From contig CAWKKJ010000015.1 in assembly GCA_963850205.1 (NCBI GenBank), forward strand, positions 434,001-498,000: a stretch of 64,000 nt of DNA. The letters are read 5' to 3'. Numbering within the stretch: the first letter of the stretch is position 1; every line of letters starts with the position of its first letter. Under the pieces are notes generated by a model that had not been told where the DNA came from, searched no databases, and saw only the letters and a list, made by a program, of their open reading frames with translations. The DNA comes from JACVRW01 sp963850205. GTDB lineage: Bacteria; Actinomycetota; Thermoleophilia; Solirubrobacterales; Thermoleophilaceae. Positions 18,740 to 26,284 of this stretch are shown here, one piece after another. Both the position numbers and the translations under genes were made by a program.

Positions 18740-19687
18740 CTAGCTCGCGCCCAGGGCGCTCGTGGCCTTGCCCGCCTGCTGCGAGCTCATGGGGACGATC
18801 GCCGACGCCTCGGAGATCGCCTCGTAGTTCTGCACCACGTAGTCCATGAATGCCTTGACCTCGGGCTTCTTGAGCGCCTTCCCGCTCGGGTACATGAACA
18901 GCGGCCGGGACAGCGGCTTGTACTCGCCGCTGGCGATCGTCTGCTTGGTGGGCTCGACGCAGCCGCTCCCGTCATCGATGCTCACCAGACCCAGGTTGTC
19001 GGCGTTCTGCTCGTAGTAGGAGAAGCCGAAGTAGCCGAGCCCGCCATCCTCGCCCTCCACGCCCTGCACCAGCACGTTGTCGTCCTCGGAGGGCTGGTAG
19101 TCCTTGCGGGAGTTGCCCTCCTCACCGTTGACCTCCTCGGTGAAGAACTCGAACGTGCCCGAGTCGGTGCCCGGCCCGAAGAGGCTCAGCTGGGTGTCGG
19201 GCAGCTTGGGATCGATAGCGCTGAGGTCCTGGACCTTCGAGCCCGTCTCCCACAGCTCCTTGAGCTGATCGACGGTCATGCAGTCGACCTGCAGGCCCTT
19301 GTTGGTGACGACCGAGATCCCGTCGTTGGCGACCTGGACCTGCTTGTAGGTCACCTTGTTCTTCTTGCAGATCGGCACCTCCTCCTCCTCGTCGATGGGA
19401 CGGGAGGCGTCGGAGATGTCGGTCTCGCCGGCGCAGAACTTCTCGAAGCCACCGCCGGTGCCTGAGGTGCCGACCGTGATCTTCACGCCCGGGTTCTCGC
19501 CCTGGAAGCCCTCGGCGGCCGCCTGGGCGAAGGGGCCGACCGTGCTCGATCCGTCGATGCGGATGCTGCCGGAGAGGTCTCCGCCGCCTCCGCCACCGCC
19601 GCTGCCGCTGCTGCTGTCGTCGTCACCACAGGCCGCCGCGCCCAGGGCGAGGACGCCGCAGGCGGCGAGCGCGAGGAGCTTCCTCAT
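18740..19687 (-). CDS. pstS: Phosphate-binding lipoprotein PstS
   Basis: 315 aa from the ATG at 19687, which follows an excellent ribosome-binding site (AAGGAG); an upstream in-frame start at 19726 lacks this. The N-terminus is a lipoprotein signal with the likely modified Cys at 20 (LGAAACGDDDSS), followed by a Gly/Ser linker. Phosphate-binding residues are expected in DGSSTVGPFAQAAAEGF, GTSGTGGGFEKFCAGETDI and GPGTDSGTFEFFTE. It captures periplasmic (here extracytoplasmic) phosphate for PstCAB. First gene of the pst-phoU-ppx operon, with a PHO-box array 60-110 bp upstream. Confidence 0.95.
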   Translation of the reverse strand: MRKLLALAACGVLALGAAACGDDDSSSGSGGGGGGGDLSGSIRIDGSSTVGPFAQAAAEGFQGENPGVKITVGTSGTGGGFEKFCAGETDISDASRPIDEEEEVPICKKNKVTYKQVQVANDGISVVTNKGLQVDCMTVDQLKELWETGSKVQDLSAIDPKLPDTQLSLFGPGTDSGTFEFFTEEVNGEEGNSRKDYQPSEDDNVLVQGVEGEDGGLGYFGFSYYEQNADNLGLVSIDDGSGCVEPTKQTIASGEYKPLSRPLFMYPSGKALKKPEVKAFMDYVVQNYEAISEASAIVPMSSQQAGKATSALGAS

Positions 19688-19749
19688 CTGGCTCTTCTCC
19701 TTGATTCGTTCATAGCGGCGGCCCACACTCTCAGCGCTCGGTGGGGAGT

Positions 19750-19793
19750 CTGTTATCCACCTGTCGCGCCCCTGTGAAAAAGATGTGAAGACC
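19750..19793 (-). promoter_or_regulatory. PHO-box-like array of four 11-bp repeats upstream of pstS
   Basis: On the plus strand the 44 bp read as four consecutive 11-mers starting CTGTTAT, CTGTCGC, CTGTGAA and ATGTGAA (19750, 19761, 19772, 19783). The 11-bp spacing and CTGT start match the half-site logic of PhoB/PhoP boxes, bound by OmpR-type regulators as tandem dimers. It lies 63-106 bp upstream of the pstS start, and between pstS and the winged-helix regulator gene reading the same way. Inference: phosphate-responsive operator of the pst operon. Confidence 0.65.
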
Positions 19794-19813
19794 GGATCCG
19801 CCGTCAGGCCGGA

Positions 19814-20149
19814 TCAGCCGTCGAGCCGCTCGGGCGAGAAGCGGTAGCCGAAGCCGAAGTGGGTATGGATGAAGCGGCGGTTGGGGAGTGCCTCCTCCAG
19901 CTTTTGGCGCAGCTTGCCGACGTACACGTCGACCGAGCGGTCCGACTTGCGGTAGTGCTCGCCCCACACCACGCGGTAGAGCTCCTCGCGGCCCACGATG
20001 CGGTCGCGGCGCTCAGCCAGGGCGGTGAGGAGCTCCAGCTCGCGCACGGTAAGAGGGAGGCGCCTCCCGGAGGCGAGAGCCTCGAAGTCCGCGGGTCTGA
20101 TCTCCAGGTCGTCGACATACACGATGTCGCTGCTCACGCCGGCCTCCAT
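19814..20149 (-). CDS. Winged-helix (OmpR/PhoB-type DNA-binding domain only) regulator
   Basis: 111-aa protein made of little more than a C-terminal OmpR/PhoB-type winged helix: LPLTVRELELLTALAERRDR (helix 1-2), REELYRVVWGEHYRKSDRSVDVYVGKLRQKLEE (recognition helix) and the wing HTHFGFGYRFSPE. There is no receiver domain, so no phosphorylation site. It is homologous to the DNA-binding half of the full-length regulator at 20274, and divergent from it. Probably binds the same PHO-box-like repeats, as an activator without signal input or as a competitor; this is inference. pstS follows 126 bp downstream on the same strand. Confidence 0.85.
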   Translation of the reverse strand: MEAGVSSDIVYVDDLEIRPADFEALASGRRLPLTVRELELLTALAERRDRIVGREELYRVVWGEHYRKSDRSVDVYVGKLRQKLEEALPNRRFIHTHFGFGYRFSPERLDG

Positions 20150-20185
20150 GCCGCCCGACCATCCCAGCCAGCTGGCGAATCTCCG

Positions 20186-20229
20186 TTACCTGCGAGTTGA
20201 CCAGCTGTGAAAATGCTGTAAATGGCACC
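20186..20229. promoter_or_regulatory. PHO-box-like 11-bp repeats between divergent regulator genes
   Basis: In the 124-bp gap between the two winged-helix genes, four 11-mers begin GTTACC, GTTGACC, GTGAAA and GTAAAT (20186, 20197, 20208, 20219). Taken one phase earlier the last two read CTGTGAAAATG and CTGTAAATGGC (20206-20227), close to the CTGTGAAAAAG unit upstream of pstS. The shared spacing and sequence suggest the same regulator binds both places and controls the two regulator genes. Confidence 0.6.
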
Positions 20230-20273
20230 AGTCCGGGGGGTGCAGCCCGGCCCCTGACGTACACTCAGCGCGG

Positions 20274-21050
20274 ATGTCCGAACTCCGCCTGGCCATCTTG
20301 GACTCGGATTCGGGATTCGTCCGCGTGCTCGTCAAGCGGGCGGGCGATCTCGGCTGGCAGTACCGGCATCTCGAGTCCTCTCCTCCCACGGAGGAGTTCG
20401 TCGCCATGCGCGTCAACGCGCTGGTGGTGGACCTGGCGCTGCTGGGTCCGGGCGCGTGGGACTTCCTGGAACGGGTCTCCACGACGCTGCCCGGCCTGGG
20501 CATCGTGGTCTGCACAGCGCGTTCGACGGTCTCTCAGCGGGTGCGCGGCCTGCGCATGGGCGCGGACGACTGGGTCACCAAGCCCTGCCACCCCGAGGAG
20601 GTGCTCGCCCGGGTCGAGGCCGTGGTGCGCCGGCGCAAGCGGGCCTCCGCGCGCGTGGACACCGGTCCGCTCGAGGCGGGCGACCTGGAGATCCGCGCCG
20701 ACCAGTTCCAGGCCTTCGTGCACTCCCGCAGCGTGGACCTGACCCGGCGCGAGTTCGAGGTGCTGCAGCTGCTCGCCCAGGCCGAGGGCAAGGTCCTGCA
20801 GCGCGAGGAGATCTACCAGGCGGTCTGGGGCTACGCGATGGCCCACGGCGACCGCTCGGTCGACGTCTTCATCCGCAAGGTCCGCCAGAAGCTGGAGCGC
20901 TCGTCGCCGGCCTGGAGCTACATCCACACGCACTTCGGGGTGGGCTACCGCTTCGACCCCGAGCGGACCGGCGCGCCTCCGGCGACCGAGCCGGCCGCGC
21001 CGGCGCCGGTGGCCGAGGAGCCGCGGCCGGCGCCCACCGTGGTTCCTTAG
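20274..21050 (+). CDS. OmpR/PhoB-family response regulator
   Basis: 258 aa. N-terminal receiver domain with acidic pocket D10/D12 (AILDSDSGF), phosphoacceptor D53 (LVVDLALLGPG), Thr81 and Lys103 (VTKPCHPEE), so phosphorylation competence is retained. The C-terminal winged helix (VDLTRREFEVLQLLAQAEGK, DRSVDVFIRKVRQKLE, HTHFGVGYRFDPE) is followed by a ~30-residue Pro/Ala/Glu tail. The context (pst operon, PHO-box-like sites) suggests a PhoP/PhoB-type role. No histidine kinase gene is adjacent. Stop overlaps the PHP phosphatase stop on the other strand by four bases. Confidence 0.88.
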   Translation: MSELRLAILDSDSGFVRVLVKRAGDLGWQYRHLESSPPTEEFVAMRVNALVVDLALLGPGAWDFLERVSTTLPGLGIVVCTARSTVSQRVRGLRMGADDWVTKPCHPEEVLARVEAVVRRRKRASARVDTGPLEAGDLEIRADQFQAFVHSRSVDLTRREFEVLQLLAQAEGKVLQREEIYQAVWGYAMAHGDRSVDVFIRKVRQKLERSSPAWSYIHTHFGVGYRFDPERTGAPPATEPAAPAPVAEEPRPAPTVVP

Positions 21051-21796
21051 GCGGCCAGCGCCGGGGCGCGGCCGATGCCGCGCCGCAGCAGGCGCCCGCC
21101 GGCCCGCAGCGTGAGGCTCGAGGCGAGCCGCTCTGATACTCCGTGATCGATCAGCGCCCGCCGGGCCAGCAGGAGCGCGGGAGGCCGGGTGGGCCCGTGC
21201 GCGTCGGAGGCCACCACGGCGGCTTGGCCGTCGCGGACGAGGCGCAGCGCGGCGGCCTGGGCCTCCTCGCCGTGCCCGCCGGCGATCGACATGGCGTTCC
21301 CCTGGGCGAGTGAGCCGGCGGCCAGCTCGCGACGCAGGCCCGAGCCGTCGCAGAGTGAGGCGTCGGCGCTGCGTTCGGGATGGGCCACGAGCACCCCGTA
21401 GCCGCGAGCGCGGAGCTCGGCGGTGGCCTCGTGGAAGCCCTCGCCCATGAGCTCGAAGGGGGACTCGACCAGGACCCAGCGCGCCTCGCGGGGACCCTGG
21501 GCCACGGCGTCGAGCTCGGCCGGCCCAAGGCGAGCCACCATCTCGTGGCCGAGCTCGGCACCACAGCGCAGCTCCAGCGGAAGTCGCTCGGCGGCGATCG
21601 CCGCCCGCACCTCGTTCACCCGCTCCGGCAGCTCGAGCACCTCGGTCCAGAAGTCGGTGCGCACGTGGGGCGTGGCCACGATCGTCCGCGTGCCCTCGGC
21701 CGCGGCGGTCCGGGCGAGCTCGAGGCTGTCCTCCATGACGACCGGGCCGTCGTCCACGCCGGGGAGCACGTGGAAGTGGAGGTCGGTCGCCCTCAT
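21047..21796 (-). CDS. CpsB/YwqE-type PHP-fold phosphatase
   Basis: 249 aa from the ATG at 21796. PHP-domain metal motifs are clear: DLHFHVLPGVDDGP (HxH and Asp), TIVATPHVRTDFW, GAELGHEM, LVAHPERS and VASDAHGP, matching the CpsB/CapC/YwqE family of manganese-dependent tyrosine-protein phosphatases involved in exopolysaccharide control. No capsule genes are near, so the target is unknown. The 98-bp interval to ycnI contains a strong hairpin in its leader. Confidence 0.82.
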   Translation of the reverse strand: MRATDLHFHVLPGVDDGPVVMEDSLELARTAAAEGTRTIVATPHVRTDFWTEVLELPERVNEVRAAIAAERLPLELRCGAELGHEMVARLGPAELDAVAQGPREARWVLVESPFELMGEGFHEATAELRARGYGVLVAHPERSADASLCDGSGLRRELAAGSLAQGNAMSIAGGHGEEAQAAALRLVRDGQAAVVASDAHGPTRPPALLLARRALIDHGVSERLASSLTLRAGGRLLRRGIGRAPALAA

Positions 21797-21825
21797 GCCC
21801 TCAGGGTCGAGAGAAAGGCCCTGGA

Positions 21826-21876
21826 GCGGGTGATTTCGCTGTAACCGGCGTGTTGAGCGCCGGTGAAACCACCCGC
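21826..21876 (-). terminator. Nested hairpin between ycnI-like gene and PHP phosphatase gene
   Basis: Outer arms GCGGGTGATTTC (21826-21837) and GAAACCACCCGC (21865-21876) pair at 11 of 12 positions. Inner arms ACCGGCG/CGCCGGT (21844-21850, 21858-21864) close a 7-nt loop, leaving a 6-nt bulge on one side. Placed downstream of the copper operon and upstream of the phosphatase start on the same strand, it fits a terminator or attenuator. Confidence 0.55.
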
Positions 21877-21894
21877 CCCCGGGACACGCTCCCG

Positions 21895-22581
21895 CTAGGC
21901 CGAGTTCCGCCGTGCGGCGGCCAGGCCCGCGACGCCCGTGGCCAGCCCCAGCGCGCCGAGCGCCAGCGCGACGACCACGAGCCAGGTGGGGGCGCCGTCG
22001 CTCTCGTTCACGGTCGTTCCCGCGGCCTGAACGTCCGATGCCGGCTCGGCGGAGGCCGTCTCCTCGGTCAGCACCACCGCCGGAGCCGGATCCTCGAGCT
22101 CCTCCTCGCTCTGGCCCTCGGCCGGGATCTGGATCCAGCGCGTTTCGCCCTGCTTGCACTCCTGGATGGTGGGGAAGTAGACGCTGTCGCCCTCCTCGCC
22201 GGCCGGGAGCTTGAGGCTCACGCCCATCACGTCCATGCGGTCGACGGGCAGCGGCTGCTTCGCGGTGTAGATGATCTCGCTGACCCCGCGGGTGATCGTC
22301 TCGCCGTGCAGGTCGACCTTGTCCTTCCTGCCCTCCTTGGTGGTGAGGTCCCACAGCGGATGCACCTGCGGCGTCGCCGTGGGGACGCTCGGCGGGACCT
22401 TGATCCGCACCTGCGTCGTCGGGGACTCCTCGCAGCCGTGCGGGACCTGGAAGTTCACCGTGGCGTAGCCGTCGGCGGGACCCTCGGCCGGGTTGGTGGT
22501 GATATGCGCAGCCGCGGGCGCCGCCGCGGCGAGGGACAGCGCGCCCGTGGCGAGCATCGTCCCGATCGTCCTGCTTCTCAT
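21895..22581 (-). CDS. YcnI family (DUF1775) copper-binding protein
   Basis: 228 aa. Signal peptide with cleavage predicted after Ala25, giving a mature protein that starts HITTNPAEGPADGYATVNF. The N-terminal His is the copper ligand described for YcnI (mono-histidine brace). Then VPHGCEESPTTQVRIKVP, typical DUF1775, an acidic Glu/Ala linker, and a C-terminal membrane helix (TWLVVVALALGALGLATGV). Anchored outside the membrane and likely passes or buffers Cu(II). Last gene of the leftward copper operon with CopC-CopD. Confidence 0.88.
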   Translation of the reverse strand: MRSRTIGTMLATGALSLAAAAPAAAHITTNPAEGPADGYATVNFQVPHGCEESPTTQVRIKVPPSVPTATPQVHPLWDLTTKEGRKDKVDLHGETITRGVSEIIYTAKQPLPVDRMDVMGVSLKLPAGEEGDSVYFPTIQECKQGETRWIQIPAEGQSEEELEDPAPAVVLTEETASAEPASDVQAAGTTVNESDGAPTWLVVVALALGALGLATGVAGLAAARRNSA

Positions 22582-22606
22582 CGTTGGCTCCTTTCTGAAG
22601 AAATGG

Positions 22607-22924
22607 TCAGGCTGGGCACGACGGCGGCGCCGGCGGTGCCCGGCCGGCCAGGGCGGCGCCCACCAGGCGGCCGCCGCGGGGAAGGAGGCCCGTGCGCGGT
22701 GAGCGCCGCGGCCGGGGTTCCGGCGACGGGCGGGCGCGCCGGGCGCGCCGGGACAGGCGACGGGCGGCGCGCACGAGCGCCTCGTCGCCCGGATAGCGCC
22801 CGGTCAGCAGCGGGATGAGGATCAGCAGCAGCGGGGCGAGGTAGACGGGCACGTCGCCCACGCCGAGCAGCAGCAGGCCGAGCGTCCAGGCCGACGTCAG
22901 GACCACGAGCGTGACCGGGCTCAC
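22607..22924 (-). CDS. Small membrane protein in copper operon
   Basis: 105 aa: two hydrophobic segments at the N-terminus (VTLVVLTSAWTLGLLLLGV and VYLAPLLLILIPLLTGRYPG), then a long Arg/Pro-rich cytosolic tail. The tail contains LPRGGRLVGAALAGRAPPA, nearly repeated in the protein at 25431-25718, so the two are paralogues bracketing the copper genes. No known domain. Its start overlaps the CopC-CopD stop by four bases. Confidence 0.7.
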   Translation of the reverse strand: MSPVTLVVLTSAWTLGLLLLGVGDVPVYLAPLLLILIPLLTGRYPGDEALVRAARRLSRRARRARPSPEPRPRRSPRTGLLPRGGRLVGAALAGRAPPAPPSCPA

Positions 22925-24699
22925 CGGACCGGCACCTCCACCTGGGCGCGGTACTGCTCGAAGTCCGACACGTCGGCGGCCACCGTGAGCGTCCAGTCAC
23001 CCTGCGGGGCGATCGCCGCCCGGCGGGCCACCCAGTGCCCGGGGCCCGCCTTGTCCACCCGTACGTCCAGCGGCCCGATCCGCCTCTCGGGCAGGCGGAG
23101 CTCGACAGCCACCCGGCGGGCCCGGTCATACTGGGCGCCGGTGCGGCGGTTGAAGAGGTAGAGGTGCACCTCGTTGGCGCCGACCCGGGCCGGGTCCACG
23201 GTCAGCTCGAGCCGCGCCGGGCCGAGGTCCCGCGTCGCCGAGAAGGGACCGCCGGCCAGCGTGTCCGGCGGCGCGTAGCTCGTGAGCGCCGCGGTGGCCG
23301 CCAGCACCCCGGCGAACAGCACCAGCTCGCCGCGCAGCGTGCGGCGCAGCAGCAGGCCCTCACGCCCGGGTGAGCCGCCACCGGCCGCGATCCGCCGCAG
23401 CCGCGGGATCGAGCGCCGGCGGTTGAGCGCGCCCAGGCCGATCAGCAGCAGCATCAACCCCGCCTTCACCAGGATCGCCCGGCCGAAGGCGGTGGCCCAG
23501 AGGTCCGAGAGCGACTCCAGGTGGAGGACCGACTGGACGATCCCGGTGGCCAGCAGGGCGATCACCGACGCGAGCGCCAGCGTCGAAAAGCGCCGCAGCG
23601 ACTCGGCCAGGAGCCGGGTTCGCTGCCGGGCCTCCAGCCGGCGGGTGGCCGCCGGCAGGGCGGCCACGAGGAGGATCAGGCCGCCCACCCAGGTGCTCAT
23701 GGCCAGCACGTGGATCGCGTCCGCACCCACCAGCACCGCCCGTGGGTCGGCCGCGCCCGCGTGCCCCGCCAGGGCCGGCGAGATGACGAGGAAGGCCAGC
23801 AGCAGACCGAGGAACGCGACGGCGGCGGGATGGCCCAGCCGTCCGGCGGCCAGCCCTGTGGCCCCCAGCGAGGCCGGTCGCAGGGCAGGGGCCGCGGCGC
23901 GGGCGGCGGCGAAGAGGCCGAGCGCTCCCAGCAGGGCCCAGTCGAGCAGCCGCAGTCCCCAGACGGTGCCGAAGCGCGTGCCCAGCACCTCGCCCACCAC
24001 CGCGGGATCGAGGGCCTCCGAGAACGAGGTTCCCGCCGCGGTTGCGCCCTGGAGGACGAGTCCCAGCGCCGTGCCCGTCAGCCCGATGAGCAGGGCGGCG
24101 AGGGCGAGCGTCCGCAGGCGCGCGGCGAAGGCCTCCGAGGCGGCGAGCCAATCCGGGCCCGCTCCGGCGAGCTCCCGCAGCGCGGGAAGCCAGACCAGCG
24201 CCACGAACAGCACACCGCCTACGGCGAGGGCGATGGCCAGGTAGGACAGGGCGCGTGCGATCCCGAAGACCGTCGCCGTCACCGGCCCGGTGCCCTGGCC
24301 GCCCACCAGGTCCGCCACCGCCACGGCACGCCCGGCGTCCTCGCCCACGCTGAACACGAAGCCTCCGCTCACCGGGTGGGCGTCGGCCGAGACCACCCGG
24401 TAGGTGGCCGTGTAGCTGCCCTCGGGCAGGCCGGGAGCGAGGCGGACCCCCACGGCCTCGGCGTCCCCGCCCGGGCGCTCGACGCCGCCCCGGTCGACCC
24501 GCCGGCCGCTGGAGTCGAAGACCCGCACCGCGCCGAAGTTGCTCTCCACCGGCTCGGTGAAGCGAAAGTCGACCCCCTCGGGCGCGCGCTGGAGGGCGGC
24601 GCCCCGCGCCGGCGTGGTCTCCACCAGCACCGCGTGGGCGCCGGCCGCCGAGGGCAGCGCGAGCAGGAGGCCCAGGCAGAGAACGACTGCCCTCACCAT
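22921..24699 (-). CDS. CopC-CopD fusion, copper resistance/import protein
   Basis: 592 aa. Signal peptide ends at AGA-21, so the mature protein begins HAVLVETTPARGAALQRAPE: His22 is the first CopC copper ligand, and SADAHPVSGGFVFSVG gives the second His. After the ~95-residue CopC domain come about eight membrane helices forming a CopD domain (for example HVLAMSTWVGGLILLVAALP), then a C-terminal extracytoplasmic beta domain of ~110 residues (FSATRDLGPARLELTVDPA). Such fusions are linked to copper uptake or tolerance. Overlaps both neighbours by 4-7 bases. Confidence 0.9.
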   Translation of the reverse strand: MVRAVVLCLGLLLALPSAAGAHAVLVETTPARGAALQRAPEGVDFRFTEPVESNFGAVRVFDSSGRRVDRGGVERPGGDAEAVGVRLAPGLPEGSYTATYRVVSADAHPVSGGFVFSVGEDAGRAVAVADLVGGQGTGPVTATVFGIARALSYLAIALAVGGVLFVALVWLPALRELAGAGPDWLAASEAFAARLRTLALAALLIGLTGTALGLVLQGATAAGTSFSEALDPAVVGEVLGTRFGTVWGLRLLDWALLGALGLFAAARAAAPALRPASLGATGLAAGRLGHPAAVAFLGLLLAFLVISPALAGHAGAADPRAVLVGADAIHVLAMSTWVGGLILLVAALPAATRRLEARQRTRLLAESLRRFSTLALASVIALLATGIVQSVLHLESLSDLWATAFGRAILVKAGLMLLLIGLGALNRRRSIPRLRRIAAGGGSPGREGLLLRRTLRGELVLFAGVLAATAALTSYAPPDTLAGGPFSATRDLGPARLELTVDPARVGANEVHLYLFNRRTGAQYDRARRVAVELRLPERRIGPLDVRVDKAGPGHWVARRAAIAPQGDWTLTVAADVSDFEQYRAQVEVPVR

Positions 24700-25367
24700 G
24701 CCTCCACCTCCTCCCGCCGGTCCGGCGCGCCCCGGCGCCGGCGACGCACCAGCACCACCACCGCGGCCCCGGCCAGCACCGCCAGCGCCAGCGACACCGC
24801 CGCGGCTGCGGAGAAGCCGCCGGAGTCGCGGCCCAGCCAGACCAGGTTCCCGCTGATCGTGGAGTCGCGGCCCGCCGCGGCCAGCGGCAGCCGCCAGTCG
24901 AAGACCTTGGTGCGCGCCTCCTCGTTGTCGCGCACCTGGGGCGGGAGCGTTCGTCCCATCCAGTGCACGCGGTGGTCATGCCAGTCGTAGCGGCCGTTCT
25001 CGGCCACCACCTCCCACTCCGGCGCCGCGGCGGGGTCGGCCCGCTTCGGCACCCTCACGGCGGCGAAGCGGTCCTCGTTGAGATAGCGCGCCGGCGAGCG
25101 CCGGTTGACCTCAACGGTCCCGTCGGGCAAAAAGCGCAGGTAGGGCTCGCCCCGGTAGCCGCGCACCACCACGGTCGTGTCGCCGTCGTTGCGCAGCTCG
25201 ATGCGGTCGTCGTAGTTGAGGATCTGGGCCTCGACCCCGTCGATGGCAGGGGCGATCGACCGCACCTGGGAGCGGTAGTTGGGATTGCCCTCGTGGGCGG
25301 CTACGGAGGGTGGGACCGCGCACAGCGCAACCAGCGCCGCGGCGGCCGCAACCCGGACGGAAAGCAC
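24693..25367 (-). CDS. Uncharacterised secreted protein of copper operon, predicted mature N-terminal His
   Basis: 224 aa. A signal peptide (LSVRVAAAAALVALCAVPP) with best cleavage after Ala24 would expose His25 (HEGNPNYRS). A soluble domain follows with the conspicuous cluster W129-H-D-H-R-V-H-W-M137, then a C-terminal membrane helix at about 184-207 and a basic tail. Topology (exposed N-terminus, single C-terminal anchor) is the same as YcnI. No named family recognised; it sits upstream of CopC-CopD with a 7-bp overlap. A copper-binding role is inferred from position and the His/Met cluster. Confidence 0.75.
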   Translation of the reverse strand: MLSVRVAAAAALVALCAVPPSVAAHEGNPNYRSQVRSIAPAIDGVEAQILNYDDRIELRNDGDTTVVVRGYRGEPYLRFLPDGTVEVNRRSPARYLNEDRFAAVRVPKRADPAAAPEWEVVAENGRYDWHDHRVHWMGRTLPPQVRDNEEARTKVFDWRLPLAAAGRDSTISGNLVWLGRDSGGFSAAAAVSLALAVLAGAAVVVLVRRRRRGAPDRREEVEAW

Positions 25368-25430
25368 GAGACCTCCTCGGCGGGACGCGAACGCGCGCCC
25401 GGGCCGGAGGCCGCTGCCCCGCCCGGACGC

Positions 25431-25718
25431 CTAGCCGGCGGAGACGGCGGGAGGACCGCGCTCGGCGAGCGCGTGTGCGATCAGCCGGCCCCCGCGCGGC
25501 AGCAGGACTGCAGCCCGGCGAACGCCCGGCACCTCCGAGACGCGGGGGCGCCGCGGACGCTCCGGTGTGCGTCTCAGCCGCTCGAGGGTGTCCTCACCGA
25601 GGTAGCGCCCGGCGAGCAGCGGCGCCCCGATCAGGACGAGCGGCGCGGCGTAGACCAGCAGCTCCAGCTGGCCGCCCAGGGCGCAGGCCAGCACCACCGC
25701 CGACTGCGGCCACGACAC
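25431..25718 (-). CDS. Small membrane protein, paralogue of 22607-22924
   Basis: 95 aa from a GTG at 25718: hydrophobic start SWPQSAVVLACALGGQLELL, second hydrophobic segment VYAAPLVLIGAPLLAGRYLG, then a basic tail with LPRGGRLIAHALAERGPPA. The layout and the tail motif match the protein at 22607, so they share ancestry. The open frame continues upstream of the GTG but without hydrophobic or conserved content. First gene of the leftward copper operon; 63 bp separate it from the secreted protein gene. Confidence 0.65.
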   Translation of the reverse strand: MSWPQSAVVLACALGGQLELLVYAAPLVLIGAPLLAGRYLGEDTLERLRRTPERPRRPRVSEVPGVRRAAVLLPRGGRLIAHALAERGPPAVSAG

Positions 25719-25804
25719 CGGCGAACCACACGCGCTGATCGGTGTCGGGCATCGCGTCCAGCGTACAAGAGGCCGGCGGGCCGTTGCCATACTTCGGCTG
25801 CACG

Positions 25805-26284
25805 ATGTCGAGAAACACGCGCATCGGGCTGGTGGTTCTGGCGCTCCTCGTGGCGGTCGTGGCCTTCGTCCTGGTTCGGCCGGGAGGGGACGGCGACGAC
25901 GCCGAACAGGCGGCGCAGACCGCCCCCACCCAGACGCAGCCACAGGCGACCGAGGAGGAGCCGGAGGCGGCCGCCGAAGCCGATCCGGCACCCCCGCCCA
26001 AGCCCGAGGTGGTCCGCATCCGGATAGCGGGCGGGGCTCCGGTGGGCGGGATCCGGCGTGTGACCACCACCAAGGGTGAGACGGTCCGCATGGTCGTGAC
26101 GGCCGACGCGCCGGACGAGATCCATCTCCACGGCTACGACATCACGCGCAACGCCGGGCCCGGGCAGCCCGCACGCTTCAGGTTCAAGGCGGACATCGAA
26201 GGGATCTACGAGATCGAGAGCCACGTGGCCGAGGACGCGGGCAAGGACCCGCTGGTGGCTCGGCTCGTCGTCCAGCCTTCGTGA
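25805..26284 (+). CDS. Membrane-anchored cupredoxin-like protein
   Basis: 159 aa from the ATG at 25805 (an upstream in-frame start at 25742 would add residues lacking signal character). One N-terminal membrane anchor (IGLVVLALLVAVVAFVLV), a Thr/Gln/Glu/Ala/Pro linker of ~50 residues, then a ~95-residue beta domain with VTADAPDEIHLHGYDITR, FKADIEGIYEIESH and a closing LVARLVVQP. This resembles the cupredoxin-like family in which His replaces some copper ligands; the canonical Cys ligand is absent, so type 1 copper is unlikely. Divergent from the copper operon and first of a rightward operon ending in ppk2. Confidence 0.75.
   Translation: MSRNTRIGLVVLALLVAVVAFVLVRPGGDGDDAEQAAQTAPTQTQPQATEEEPEAAAEADPAPPPKPEVVRIRIAGGAPVGGIRRVTTTKGETVRMVVTADAPDEIHLHGYDITRNAGPGQPARFRFKADIEGIYEIESHVAEDAGKDPLVARLVVQPS

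Noticed and set aside
25594..26091. A frameshift in the small membrane protein gene at 25431-25718
   Set aside because: The frame starting MPDTDQRVWFAG looked like a missing N-terminus, but a GTG at 25718 gives a complete two-helix protein matching its paralogue, so no indel is needed.
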